Source: Patescibacteria group bacterium UBA3527
Lineage (GTDB): Bacteria; Patescibacteriota; Minisyncoccia; Phycocordibacterales; UBA918
Length of the DNA: 10,404 nt
NCBI GenBank assembly: GCA_002377025.1
Contig: DFPA01000044.1
Span: 1-10,404 of the forward strand
Reading direction: 5' to 3'
Shown: positions 1 to 5,158 of the stretch, piece after piece
How positions within the stretch are numbered: position 1 is the first letter of the stretch
Layout of the letters: every line of letters begins with the position of its first letter
Program-made: the position numbers and the translations under genes
Notes under the pieces: generated by a model
Databases searched by the model: none
The model's input: only the letters and a program-made list of their open reading frames with translations
Told to the model about the DNA's origin: nothing

Positions 1-18
1 TTCTACTCAAAAACTTTC

Positions 19-285
19 ATGAAAGTAGTTGAACAAGTAGCAATGATCCTAGTCCTGGTGGGTGCACTAAACTGGGGCCTCGTTGGTGCTTTGAACTTCA
101 ACCTGGTGGAAACACTACTAGGTATGGGTTCAATGCTATCAATGGTAGTTTACATCCTAGTGGGTGTATCTGCTCTATGGGTTGGCTACAAATACTACAT
201 GGGTGACGAGAGCTGTAAGTCCGACTCAACACCCGCAGCAGCCGCTCCTTCAATGAGCGACGACAACATGGGTGGTGCTATGTAA
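19..285 (+). CDS. DUF378 family small membrane protein
   Basis: An 88-residue protein with two predicted membrane helices, at about residues 5-26 and 40-60. The first helix carries the DUF378 hallmark GALNWGLVG, which identifies the family (YuzA-like proteins of unknown function). After the second helix comes a short soluble tail rich in Ala, Ser, Asp and Met, with one Cys, ending MGGAM. Full-length DUF378 proteins are usually 60-90 residues, so the gene looks complete. The ATG at 19 is chosen because the family normally begins a few residues before the first helix; the reading frame stays open to the window edge, so an upstream start cannot be excluded. No Shine-Dalgarno is visible in the 18 available bases. 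It is the only plus-strand gene, converges on the DUF411 gene, and is followed closely by a strong hairpin terminator. Role unknown; a link to the metal genes is not implied. Confidence 0.88.
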   Translation: MKVVEQVAMILVLVGALNWGLVGALNFNLVETLLGMGSMLSMVVYILVGVSALWVGYKYYMGDESCKSDSTPAAAAPSMSDDNMGGAM

Positions 286-300
286 GCACACTCGACACTG

Positions 301-334
301 CAAAAACAGCAAGGCTCCGGCCCTGCTGTTTTTG
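301..334. terminator. Bidirectional intrinsic terminator between convergent genes
   Basis: An 11-bp stem, CAAAAACAGCA paired with TGCTGTTTTTG, closes a 12-nt GC-rich loop. The T-run is in the stem arm on both strands, so the element can act in both directions. It lies 15 nt after the stop of the plus-strand DUF378 gene and about 115 nt beyond the stop of the minus-strand DUF411 gene, as expected between convergent units. The rest of 335-448 shows only a weak imperfect hairpin (411-432, AACCA/TGGTT arms) without a T-run. Confidence 0.8.
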
Positions 335-448
335 TATAAGAAGTAAGTGATTATTTTACTCCAAAATTTGAATGTAAGTGTTCAACAATCAGTCATATTC
401 AATATCATCTAACCATGCTCAATAGCTTGGTTGCGGTAATCAATTCCA

Positions 449-1111
449 CTAAATCGTCATGTACGGCAACATTTCGCCATCTTTAGTCAGTTGATATACC
501 TCATACGGAGCGGTCTTTTTGCCTGGCATACCCGGTGTACCAGCCGGCATTCCCGCCAAACCGATACCAGCCACGTCCGGTTTTTCCGTTAAGAGTTTTT
601 CAACCGCTTCCAAAGGTACGTGACCTTCCACAACGTAATCACCAATGATTGATGTGTGGCAACTTGCGCCTGTAGGTGGAATGTTTTGTTCACTTTTAAT
701 TCGATCGATTTCGTTTGTTTCAACTATATCGACTGTGAAACCTACTTCTTCGAGAGCTTTTGCATAACCGCTACAACAGCCACAATTCGGACTTTTATAC
801 AACGTGACAGTTTGGCCAGTACCAAAATCGGCTACTGCCAATTTTGGTTCAACGGTATCCGCAGTATTACCAAACGCCGCAAACCCGGCAACGGTGAGCG
901 CCACAAGCGCCGCCGCAGGTAAAATTTGGAAGTTTCTATTTTTTGTTGTCAGTCCGTAAACAAGTGCTCCAAGAGCCAGAACAGCTACGGTAACGAGTGT
1001 AAGCGCAACCGGATCTTGGTACCACATTGCCACCTCGGCGTGTTCATTTTCATGAGCCAATGACAGAGTTGGAACAAATAAGATTGCTCCAAAAATTAAT
1101 TTCATATTCAT
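449..1111 (-). CDS. DUF411 metal-binding protein with N-terminal membrane region
   Basis: A 220-residue protein. Residues about 95-220 match DUF411: a thioredoxin-like start leads into NCGCC (C110, C112, C113), then SCHT (C151, H152), the EGHVP motif with H164, and the typical ending GMPAGTPGMPG (M188, M195). DUF411 proteins are extracytoplasmic, copper-associated proteins that often sit beside copper ATPases and oxidases; the Cys, His and Met residues are the likely ligands. The N-terminus looks like a signal peptide or first helix (residues 3-19), followed by HENEH and two further hydrophobic segments (about 34-54 and 62-80). The metal domain would therefore be membrane-tethered, not free as in typical 130-150 residue members. 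It is the last gene of the copper unit, 45 nt after the preceding gene. An ATG two codons in (1105) is an alternative start. A 5-bp hairpin (1117-1130) lies just upstream. Confidence 0.88.
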   Translation of the reverse strand: MNMKLIFGAILFVPTLSLAHENEHAEVAMWYQDPVALTLVTVAVLALGALVYGLTTKNRNFQILPAAALVALTVAGFAAFGNTADTVEPKLAVADFGTGQTVTLYKSPNCGCCSGYAKALEEVGFTVDIVETNEIDRIKSEQNIPPTGASCHTSIIGDYVVEGHVPLEAVEKLLTEKPDVAGIGLAGMPAGTPGMPGKKTAPYEVYQLTKDGEMLPYMTI

Positions 1112-1156
1112 ACTACAATCTTTTTAGATTAATAAGGGCAAAATATTATGCTGCTA

Positions 1157-1555
1157 TCAACTAAAAAGTTTAGGGTGTAGAATACCACTGGAAAATAGTT
1201 CTTGCAGAGGTCTGGAGACAAAATTCAGATTACGAGTGTATAACGATATATTCCAGACACGTAGGAATACTAGTCTCACCTTCTGTAATAGATTCGGTGC
1301 AATTTGACCAACTACGACGGCCGCCAGCAATAACCCTAAGATGATAGAAAGAGCTGGGATAATAGATGTAAAAGTAGACTGCCATGCAACCAGGTGTCCG
1401 GATACATTCATGGCACAAAAGGTTTCTTGTTGAAACATGTATAAACAATCAAACTTATTTCCATCTGTTTCCAGTCCCGCCGTCTGAAAAAGGCCGCCAA
1501 ACATAGCTCCGAGAAATAGTAACGTAAATATTGATGTACTCAATTTTCGTCCCAT
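1157..1555 (-). CDS. Uncharacterised two-helix membrane protein with Cys pair
   Basis: I do not recognise a named family. The 132-residue product has an N-terminal helix or uncleaved signal (about 7-25). An extracytoplasmic-looking loop follows, with two Cys (C37, C47) and Met residues near them (M40, M49), in the segment CLYMFQQETFCAM. A second long helix spans about 63-86, and the basic, probably cytoplasmic tail ends in HPKLFS. The Cys spacing suits a disulfide or a thiolate metal site, but that is inference. The gene starts 28 nt after the CopB-type ATPase and ends 45 nt before the DUF411 gene, so it is probably co-transcribed with both and may assist copper handling. No Shine-Dalgarno is seen. 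A 14-bp direct repeat and a perfect TATAAT hexamer surround its start codon. Another reading frame inside the gene (1230-1448) is a shadow. Confidence 0.72.
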   Translation of the reverse strand: MGRKLSTSIFTLLFLGAMFGGLFQTAGLETDGNKFDCLYMFQQETFCAMNVSGHLVAWQSTFTSIIPALSIILGLLLAAVVVGQIAPNLLQKVRLVFLRVWNISLYTRNLNFVSRPLQELFSSGILHPKLFS

Positions 1556-1571
1556 ACTGATGTACTCAATT
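1532..1571. repeat. 14-bp direct repeat around a start codon
   Basis: The 14-mer TGATGTACTCAATT occurs at 1532-1545, inside the first codons of the 132-residue membrane protein, and again at 1558-1571, just upstream of its ATG. The period is 26 bp, so the copies are in different frames. The unit matches only over these 14 bases, so this is not a full tandem duplication. Confidence 0.85.
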
Positions 1572-1592
1572 ATACTACTTGATTTACGTCAA
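1569..1592 (-). promoter_or_regulatory. Possible weak internal promoter before the Cys-pair membrane gene
   Basis: Reading the minus strand, TTGACG (1592-1587) is followed by a perfect TATAAT (1574-1569), but the spacing is only 12 bp, well short of the 16-18 usual for sigma70. If used, the transcript would begin only a few bases before the ATG at 1555, giving a very short leader. It overlaps the stop region of the upstream ATPase gene. Chance occurrence in AT-rich DNA is quite possible. Confidence 0.2.
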
Positions 1593-3590
1593 ATCTATAC
1601 GCTTCAACAACATCGCATTAGCTACTACAATCACCGTTGAGAGACTCATTACAAAGGCTCCAATTTCCGGTCGCAAAAAGAAACCAAAACCAGCAAATAC
1701 ACCAGCGGCAGCCGGAATAGCAACCACGTTGTATCCAAGTGCCCAAACGAGGTTCTGGATCATTTTTATATACACTTTTCGTGCGAGCGTAATGAGTCGA
1801 ACAATATCCCCCGGATTGTTTCTGGTTAAGACAACATCACCGGCTTCAACCGCCACATCAGTTCCCGCTCCAATAGCAATCCCGGCGTCTGCCTGTGTGA
1901 GTGCGGGTGCATCGTTTACCCCATCACCAACCATTAAGACTACCGAACCTGACTCCTGCAGCTCCTTAATATGAGCGTACTTGTCTTTAGGCAAAACCTC
2001 AGCAAAAAATGTGTCTATATTAAGCTCTTTTGCCACACTTTGTGCTACCTGTGAATTATCACCAGTCAACATAGCCACCTTCACATCAAGCTCATGTAGT
2101 CGTCTTACCGCTTCATAAGACTCAGACTTAATAGAGTCAGACAAAGCCACCAGACCAAGTACGGCTGATTCATCGGCAACAAAGATGGTGGTTTTACCAC
2201 TCGATATTAATTCATTGTATGGAGATTCGGCCTTGGTAAATGAAATATCCATAGACTCAATAAGTGCTCGGTTACCCGCCACATATTTCTTACCATCAAT
2301 CTCAGCCATAATACCCTTACCGGCAATATTCTTAAAATCGGCAATCCTAGACAACGTCACCGACTTTTCCTTAGCGTGAGCTACAATTGATTCACCGATA
2401 ATGTGAGAAGAATGTTGTTCAAGCGAAGCAGCGATACGCAGTACTTCATCTTCCGTAACATCTCCCACAGCCACCAAATCAGTAACCCCAAATACTCCTG
2501 TAGTTAAAGTGCCGGTTTTGTCAAAAACTACATAGTCAGCTTTCTTAATCACTTCAAGCTTGGCAAGGTTCTTGATAAAGAACCCGTTTTTCACCGCCAA
2601 TGAAGTAGTGATGGTAGTGACTGTTGGAATAGCCAACCCCAGTGCATGAGGGCAAGCGATTACCAGTACTGTGATTGCCAAGGTCGCCCCAAACACAAAC
2701 GGTTGACCGATCACAAATGTCCAGATAAGCAGTGTGAGTAGTGCCGTAATAACAGCTATAAAAGTTAGAATGCCGGCCGCTTTATCAGCGAGTCGTTGCG
2801 ACTTGGGTTTGGTTTGCTGTGCAGTAGCAATGAGGTTCTGAATTTGACCGATGGTGGAATGCTCACCAACTCTCGTAAGTGATATGGTGAGAGAACCATC
2901 GAGACAGATTGATCCCGCCACCACCTCATCTTTGACTTTCTTCTGTACTGGAATTGACTCGCCACTTATAAGTGCTTCATCAACATTGGCTGAACCGGCC
3001 GTAATAATGCCGTCGGCCGGTATTTTTTCACCAGGTTTAACAAGAACCAAATCTCCATCAGCCAACTCACTAATGTCAACATCAGTTTCTACACCATTGA
3101 TTAACTTATGGGCTTGCTTCGGCAAAAGTTTGGCTACTTCCGCCAACGAATCACCGGCTGCCGCGCCGGACTTTGCTTCTAAGTAGTGACCGAATAGAAG
3201 TACCCAAATCAAGGTTGATATTTCCAAATAAAAATCAGCCTCGAGTGAGGGCAAGAAAGTCGCTGCTACTGAAAACAAATAACCGGCTGCTACCGCAATA
3301 GAAACCAAAGTCATCATACCGTAGGCTCGAGCCTTTATTTCGTGTAATGCGTGCTCAAAGAAAATCAGAGCAAAACCAAAAATAATGGTAGCGATACCAA
3401 AGCCTATCCATTTAGTAAGTGTGTACGCTTCAAGACCAAGTGTATTCATGACCATCTCGTTAGAAAAGACGAGTGGAATCAAAAGAAACGTAACGATCCA
3501 AAACCGCTTTAAAAATGTTCCGGCCGACCCATGCCCCATACCCGGGCTGCCATGACTATTACAATGATTGTGTGTATGTTTATGTGACAT
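1584..3590 (-). CDS. copB: Copper-translocating P1B-type ATPase, CopB type (CPH motif)
   Basis: A 668-residue heavy-metal P-type ATPase that should export copper using ATP. The N-terminus is His-rich (H3, H5, H7, H9, H13, H20, with C10 and M18) and replaces an HMA domain, as in CopB proteins. Order of motifs: helices to about residue 150, actuator motif SGES (209-212), intramembrane ACPHALG (C313, P314, H315), phosphorylation motif DKTGTLT (D357), a degenerate HP site reading SSHII (H396, I397), and GDGVND (555-560). The last helices carry YN and the MSLST...NA signature typical of CPH-type pumps. The ATG at 3590 is preferred: it leaves a 1-nt gap to the preceding gene and has a weak GGA upstream, whereas the TTG at 3599 would overlap that gene and has GGAA directly adjacent. 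It is third in the unit behind the CsoR-like operator. Ile in place of the HP proline is unusual. Confidence 0.93.
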   Translation of the reverse strand: MSHKHTHNHCNSHGSPGMGHGSAGTFLKRFWIVTFLLIPLVFSNEMVMNTLGLEAYTLTKWIGFGIATIIFGFALIFFEHALHEIKARAYGMMTLVSIAVAAGYLFSVAATFLPSLEADFYLEISTLIWVLLFGHYLEAKSGAAAGDSLAEVAKLLPKQAHKLINGVETDVDISELADGDLVLVKPGEKIPADGIITAGSANVDEALISGESIPVQKKVKDEVVAGSICLDGSLTISLTRVGEHSTIGQIQNLIATAQQTKPKSQRLADKAAGILTFIAVITALLTLLIWTFVIGQPFVFGATLAITVLVIACPHALGLAIPTVTTITTSLAVKNGFFIKNLAKLEVIKKADYVVFDKTGTLTTGVFGVTDLVAVGDVTEDEVLRIAASLEQHSSHIIGESIVAHAKEKSVTLSRIADFKNIAGKGIMAEIDGKKYVAGNRALIESMDISFTKAESPYNELISSGKTTIFVADESAVLGLVALSDSIKSESYEAVRRLHELDVKVAMLTGDNSQVAQSVAKELNIDTFFAEVLPKDKYAHIKELQESGSVVLMVGDGVNDAPALTQADAGIAIGAGTDVAVEAGDVVLTRNNPGDIVRLITLARKVYIKMIQNLVWALGYNVVAIPAAAGVFAGFGFFLRPEIGAFVMSLSTVIVVANAMLLKRIDLT

Positions 3591-3591
3591 A

Positions 3592-4029
3592 TTATTCAAT
3601 TCCAGTTAACCCTTTATTACGAAGTGTTCCGTACACATACGCTCCAATAAACATGCCGGCAATACCAATAAGTATCGGCCAATTGCCCATACCAATGGCA
3701 GCGAATGAGGTCCCCGGGCAAATACCTGAAATACCCCACCCTGCACCAAAAACCACAGCGCCAATAACATTCCATTTTGATATTGGCAGTCGTGACGGAG
3801 TAGTAAACGTACCGTTCAATATAGGCTTGGGTATTAATTTTGGTGTCAGCTGGTATGTAACCAAGGTCACGACAAGTGCCGCGCCAATTACCAATACCAG
3901 GCCAAAGTCTTCAAGCCTTAAGAAGGACAATACGATTTCTGGCACAGCCGCTCCTGAATAAGCTAAACCGAAACCAAACAGTGCTCCTCCGGCGATGATT
4001 GCAATGTGTTTTTTAATGTTCATAGGCAT
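3592..4029 (-). CDS. YeeE/YedE-type transporter half (DUF6691-like)
   Basis: A 145-residue protein with about four membrane helices. GFGLAYSGA (19-27) and GAGWGISGICPG (95-106, with C104) are the paired motifs of the half-length YeeE/YedE proteins annotated as DUF6691 or PmpB-like. Full YeeE (TsuA) proteins carry both halves in one chain and take up thiosulfate through a line of Cys residues. Here the halves are encoded separately, this one second, 5 nt after its partner. The product probably forms a membrane complex with the partner; a sulfur species (thiosulfate, persulfide or sulfide-related) is the likely substrate by family, not proven here. Two ATGs are available (4029 and 4023) with no Shine-Dalgarno for either. 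The stop codon lies 1 nt before the start of the copper ATPase gene. Confidence 0.85.
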   Translation of the reverse strand: MPMNIKKHIAIIAGGALFGFGLAYSGAAVPEIVLSFLRLEDFGLVLVIGAALVVTLVTYQLTPKLIPKPILNGTFTTPSRLPISKWNVIGAVVFGAGWGISGICPGTSFAAIGMGNWPILIGIAGMFIGAYVYGTLRNKGLTGIE

Positions 4030-4034
4030 CAGCT

Positions 4035-4502
4035 TTAAAGAATTGATTGTGTTAACAAAGCAACAACAATACCAACTGATAAAAATGTGATAGTGGAGAT
4101 GATAGAAGACTTCTCCAGCATAGCGTTACCGCATATACCGTGACCGGACGGGCAACCGGCTGCCATACGAGTACCTATCCCTACCAATATTCCTCCAAAG
4201 AACAACCTAGTCATTGAAAGTGAAGAAATGGTAGCTTCACCGCCGTTGATAAAGATCAGATACATAAGACCACCAAGCATCAAACCGACAACTAAAGAGA
4301 GTCGCCAAGTTCGTGAGTTGAGAAATTTTTCACGTCTAAAGAAAGATGTTGTGTCTCGTGATAAAAAGGACCATGTTGAGGTAAAAGTGGTCGAAACACC
4401 AGATACCAAACCGGTCATAATGTAAACAAATGAAATACCGAGACCAACCAGTAGTCCACCGATGAGATACTGTCCTATACCAAGAGGAAATAATGATTCC
4501 AT
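4035..4502 (-). CDS. YeeE/YedE-type transporter half (PF04143-like)
   Basis: A 155-residue protein with about four membrane helices. The C-terminal motif GIGTRMAAGCPSGHGICGNA (108-127) contains C117, H121 and C124 and is the clearest signature of YeeE/YedE proteins. In TsuA-type transporters Cys residues along the path bind thiosulfate. The half length and the adjacent DUF6691-like gene match the common two-gene arrangement. It is the first gene after the CsoR-like operator, with an inferred leader of about 140 nt. This placement, ahead of a copper pump, suggests that sulfur and copper handling are controlled together. The start is the ATG at 4502; no Shine-Dalgarno is visible. Confidence 0.86.
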   Translation of the reverse strand: MESLFPLGIGQYLIGGLLVGLGISFVYIMTGLVSGVSTTFTSTWSFLSRDTTSFFRREKFLNSRTWRLSLVVGLMLGGLMYLIFINGGEATISSLSMTRLFFGGILVGIGTRMAAGCPSGHGICGNAMLEKSSIISTITFLSVGIVVALLTQSIL

Positions 4503-4531
4503 ACTAATTTGTTACGCTATTAATCTACAAT

Positions 4532-4548
4532 CTATAAATAACTTATAG
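4532..4548. repeat. Small AT-rich inverted repeat in the leader
   Basis: CTATAA and TTATAG arms are separated by 5 bases, 30 nt upstream of the first YeeE-type gene. The sequence could be a minor operator or simply AT-rich DNA. A second, weak hairpin (CAAAAC/GTTTTG, 4554-4580) lies further up the leader and is followed by only a short T-run on the minus strand, so I do not call it a terminator. Confidence 0.3.
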
Positions 4549-4648
4549 GCTGACAAAACTACAGCAATGTCTCTGTTTTGCTCCCGCCCTTCATCTACAT
4601 CACTACGCCAGTATAGAGATGAACTTCAATATTTTTCTGCACACTGTC

Positions 4649-4677
4649 AGTATACCCCCATGGGGTCTTATACGCAA
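4649..4677 (-). promoter_or_regulatory. Sigma70-like promoter of the YeeE/CopB/DUF411 unit
   Basis: On the minus strand, -35 TTGCGT (4677-4672) and -10 TATACT (4654-4649) are separated by exactly 17 bp. Transcription would start near 4642, giving a leader of about 140 nt before the ATG at 4502. The CsoR-like dyad fills the spacer and covers the -10 box, so a bound repressor would block RNA polymerase. The element starts just after the stop of the PAP2 gene, and no terminator is visible between them, so read-through from the upstream unit is possible. Confidence 0.65.
4650..4673. promoter_or_regulatory. CsoR-family-like operator (CsoR or CstR)
   Basis: The 10-bp perfect palindrome CCCCATGGGG (4655-4664) is flanked by GTATA (4650-4654) and TATAC (4669-4673), giving an imperfect 24-bp dyad. 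This GC core with TAT-type flanks is the recognised form of operators bound by CsoR-family repressors, which release DNA on binding Cu(I) (CsoR) or on persulfide modification (CstR). Its position inside the promoter of a unit holding both sulfur-type transporters and a copper pump fits either sensor. No gene for such a repressor is in the window. Confidence 0.7.
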
Positions 4678-4682
4678 TCGTT

Positions 4683-5156
4683 TTATGGTTTGATTTTGTA
4701 CTGAATATTTATTCGTTGTAATACAAAAACTGTACCCCATACAGCAACACTTGCTACAAGCACAGCTCCGATAATATCAATTGGGTTATGTACATATGCC
4801 AAGACACGCCCTACTCCAACCAAAATCGCCAAAATCATGAGCAGTAAACCCCACTTTTTATTTACAAAAAACACCGTAATTGCGATAACCATTGCGTATA
4901 GCGTATGCTCTGAGGGAAAACCATTATCCGCAATATGAGGTACCAGTGGAGCAATACCAAGTTCTGAAAACGGTCGCTCGGTGTAATAGAAAAAATTCGC
5001 TAATTTTCCCAGTAAATATGATAGTGGTAACGCCGTTATTGCAGTTAGAGCCAGTGTCACTCTTTTCTGTCGAGAGGAGAGTAAAAATATCACGATTGCA
5101 GTAACAACAATCACTACATGCAACTTACTGGCTAAGAAAACTATTATTTCATCCAT
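4683..5156 (-). CDS. PAP2-family phosphatase, undecaprenyl-diphosphatase-like (BcrC type)
   Basis: A 157-residue, multi-helix membrane protein with the three PAP2 phosphatase motifs: K51...R61-P62 (KX9RP), P81-S82-E83-H84 (PSxH), and R117...H123...D127 (the RX5HX3D form). All the catalytic residues expected for a phosphohistidine mechanism are present. Short PAP2 proteins of this kind recycle undecaprenyl diphosphate, the lipid carrier of peptidoglycan synthesis, at the outer face of the membrane; related members dephosphorylate other lipid phosphates, so the substrate is inferred. It starts 2 nt after the Zn-type ATPase gene and is the last gene of the upstream unit, which also carries a peptidoglycan peptidase. 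The length is slightly below that of typical BcrC (about 190), but no motif is missing. The start is ATG, without a Shine-Dalgarno. Confidence 0.88.
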   Translation of the reverse strand: MDEIIVFLASKLHVVIVVTAIVIFLLSSRQKRVTLALTAITALPLSYLLGKLANFFYYTERPFSELGIAPLVPHIADNGFPSEHTLYAMVIAITVFFVNKKWGLLLMILAILVGVGRVLAYVHNPIDIIGAVLVASVAVWGTVFVLQRINIQYKIKP

Positions 5157-5158
5157 AT

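Noticed and set aside
411..432. Imperfect hairpin after the DUF411 gene as its terminator
   Set aside because: The stem is weak, has a mismatch and is not followed by a T-run; the hairpin at 301-334 is a much better candidate.
1579..1974. Plus-strand open frame opposite the copper ATPase gene
   Set aside because: It lies antisense to conserved ATPase motifs; its protein has no recognisable features. The other plus-strand frames of this kind (for example 2851-3186, 3515-3961, 5241-5594, 8470-9051) are shadows for the same reason.
3591..3599. TTG start of the copper ATPase gene at 3599
   Set aside because: It would overlap the preceding gene and has GGAA directly adjacent, with no spacing; the in-frame ATG at 3590 precedes the His-rich start expected of CopB.
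4560..4595. 11-codon open frame in the leader of the YeeE/CopB unit (minus strand)
   Set aside because: It is very short, has no ribosome site and no recognisable leader-peptide pattern; likely chance.
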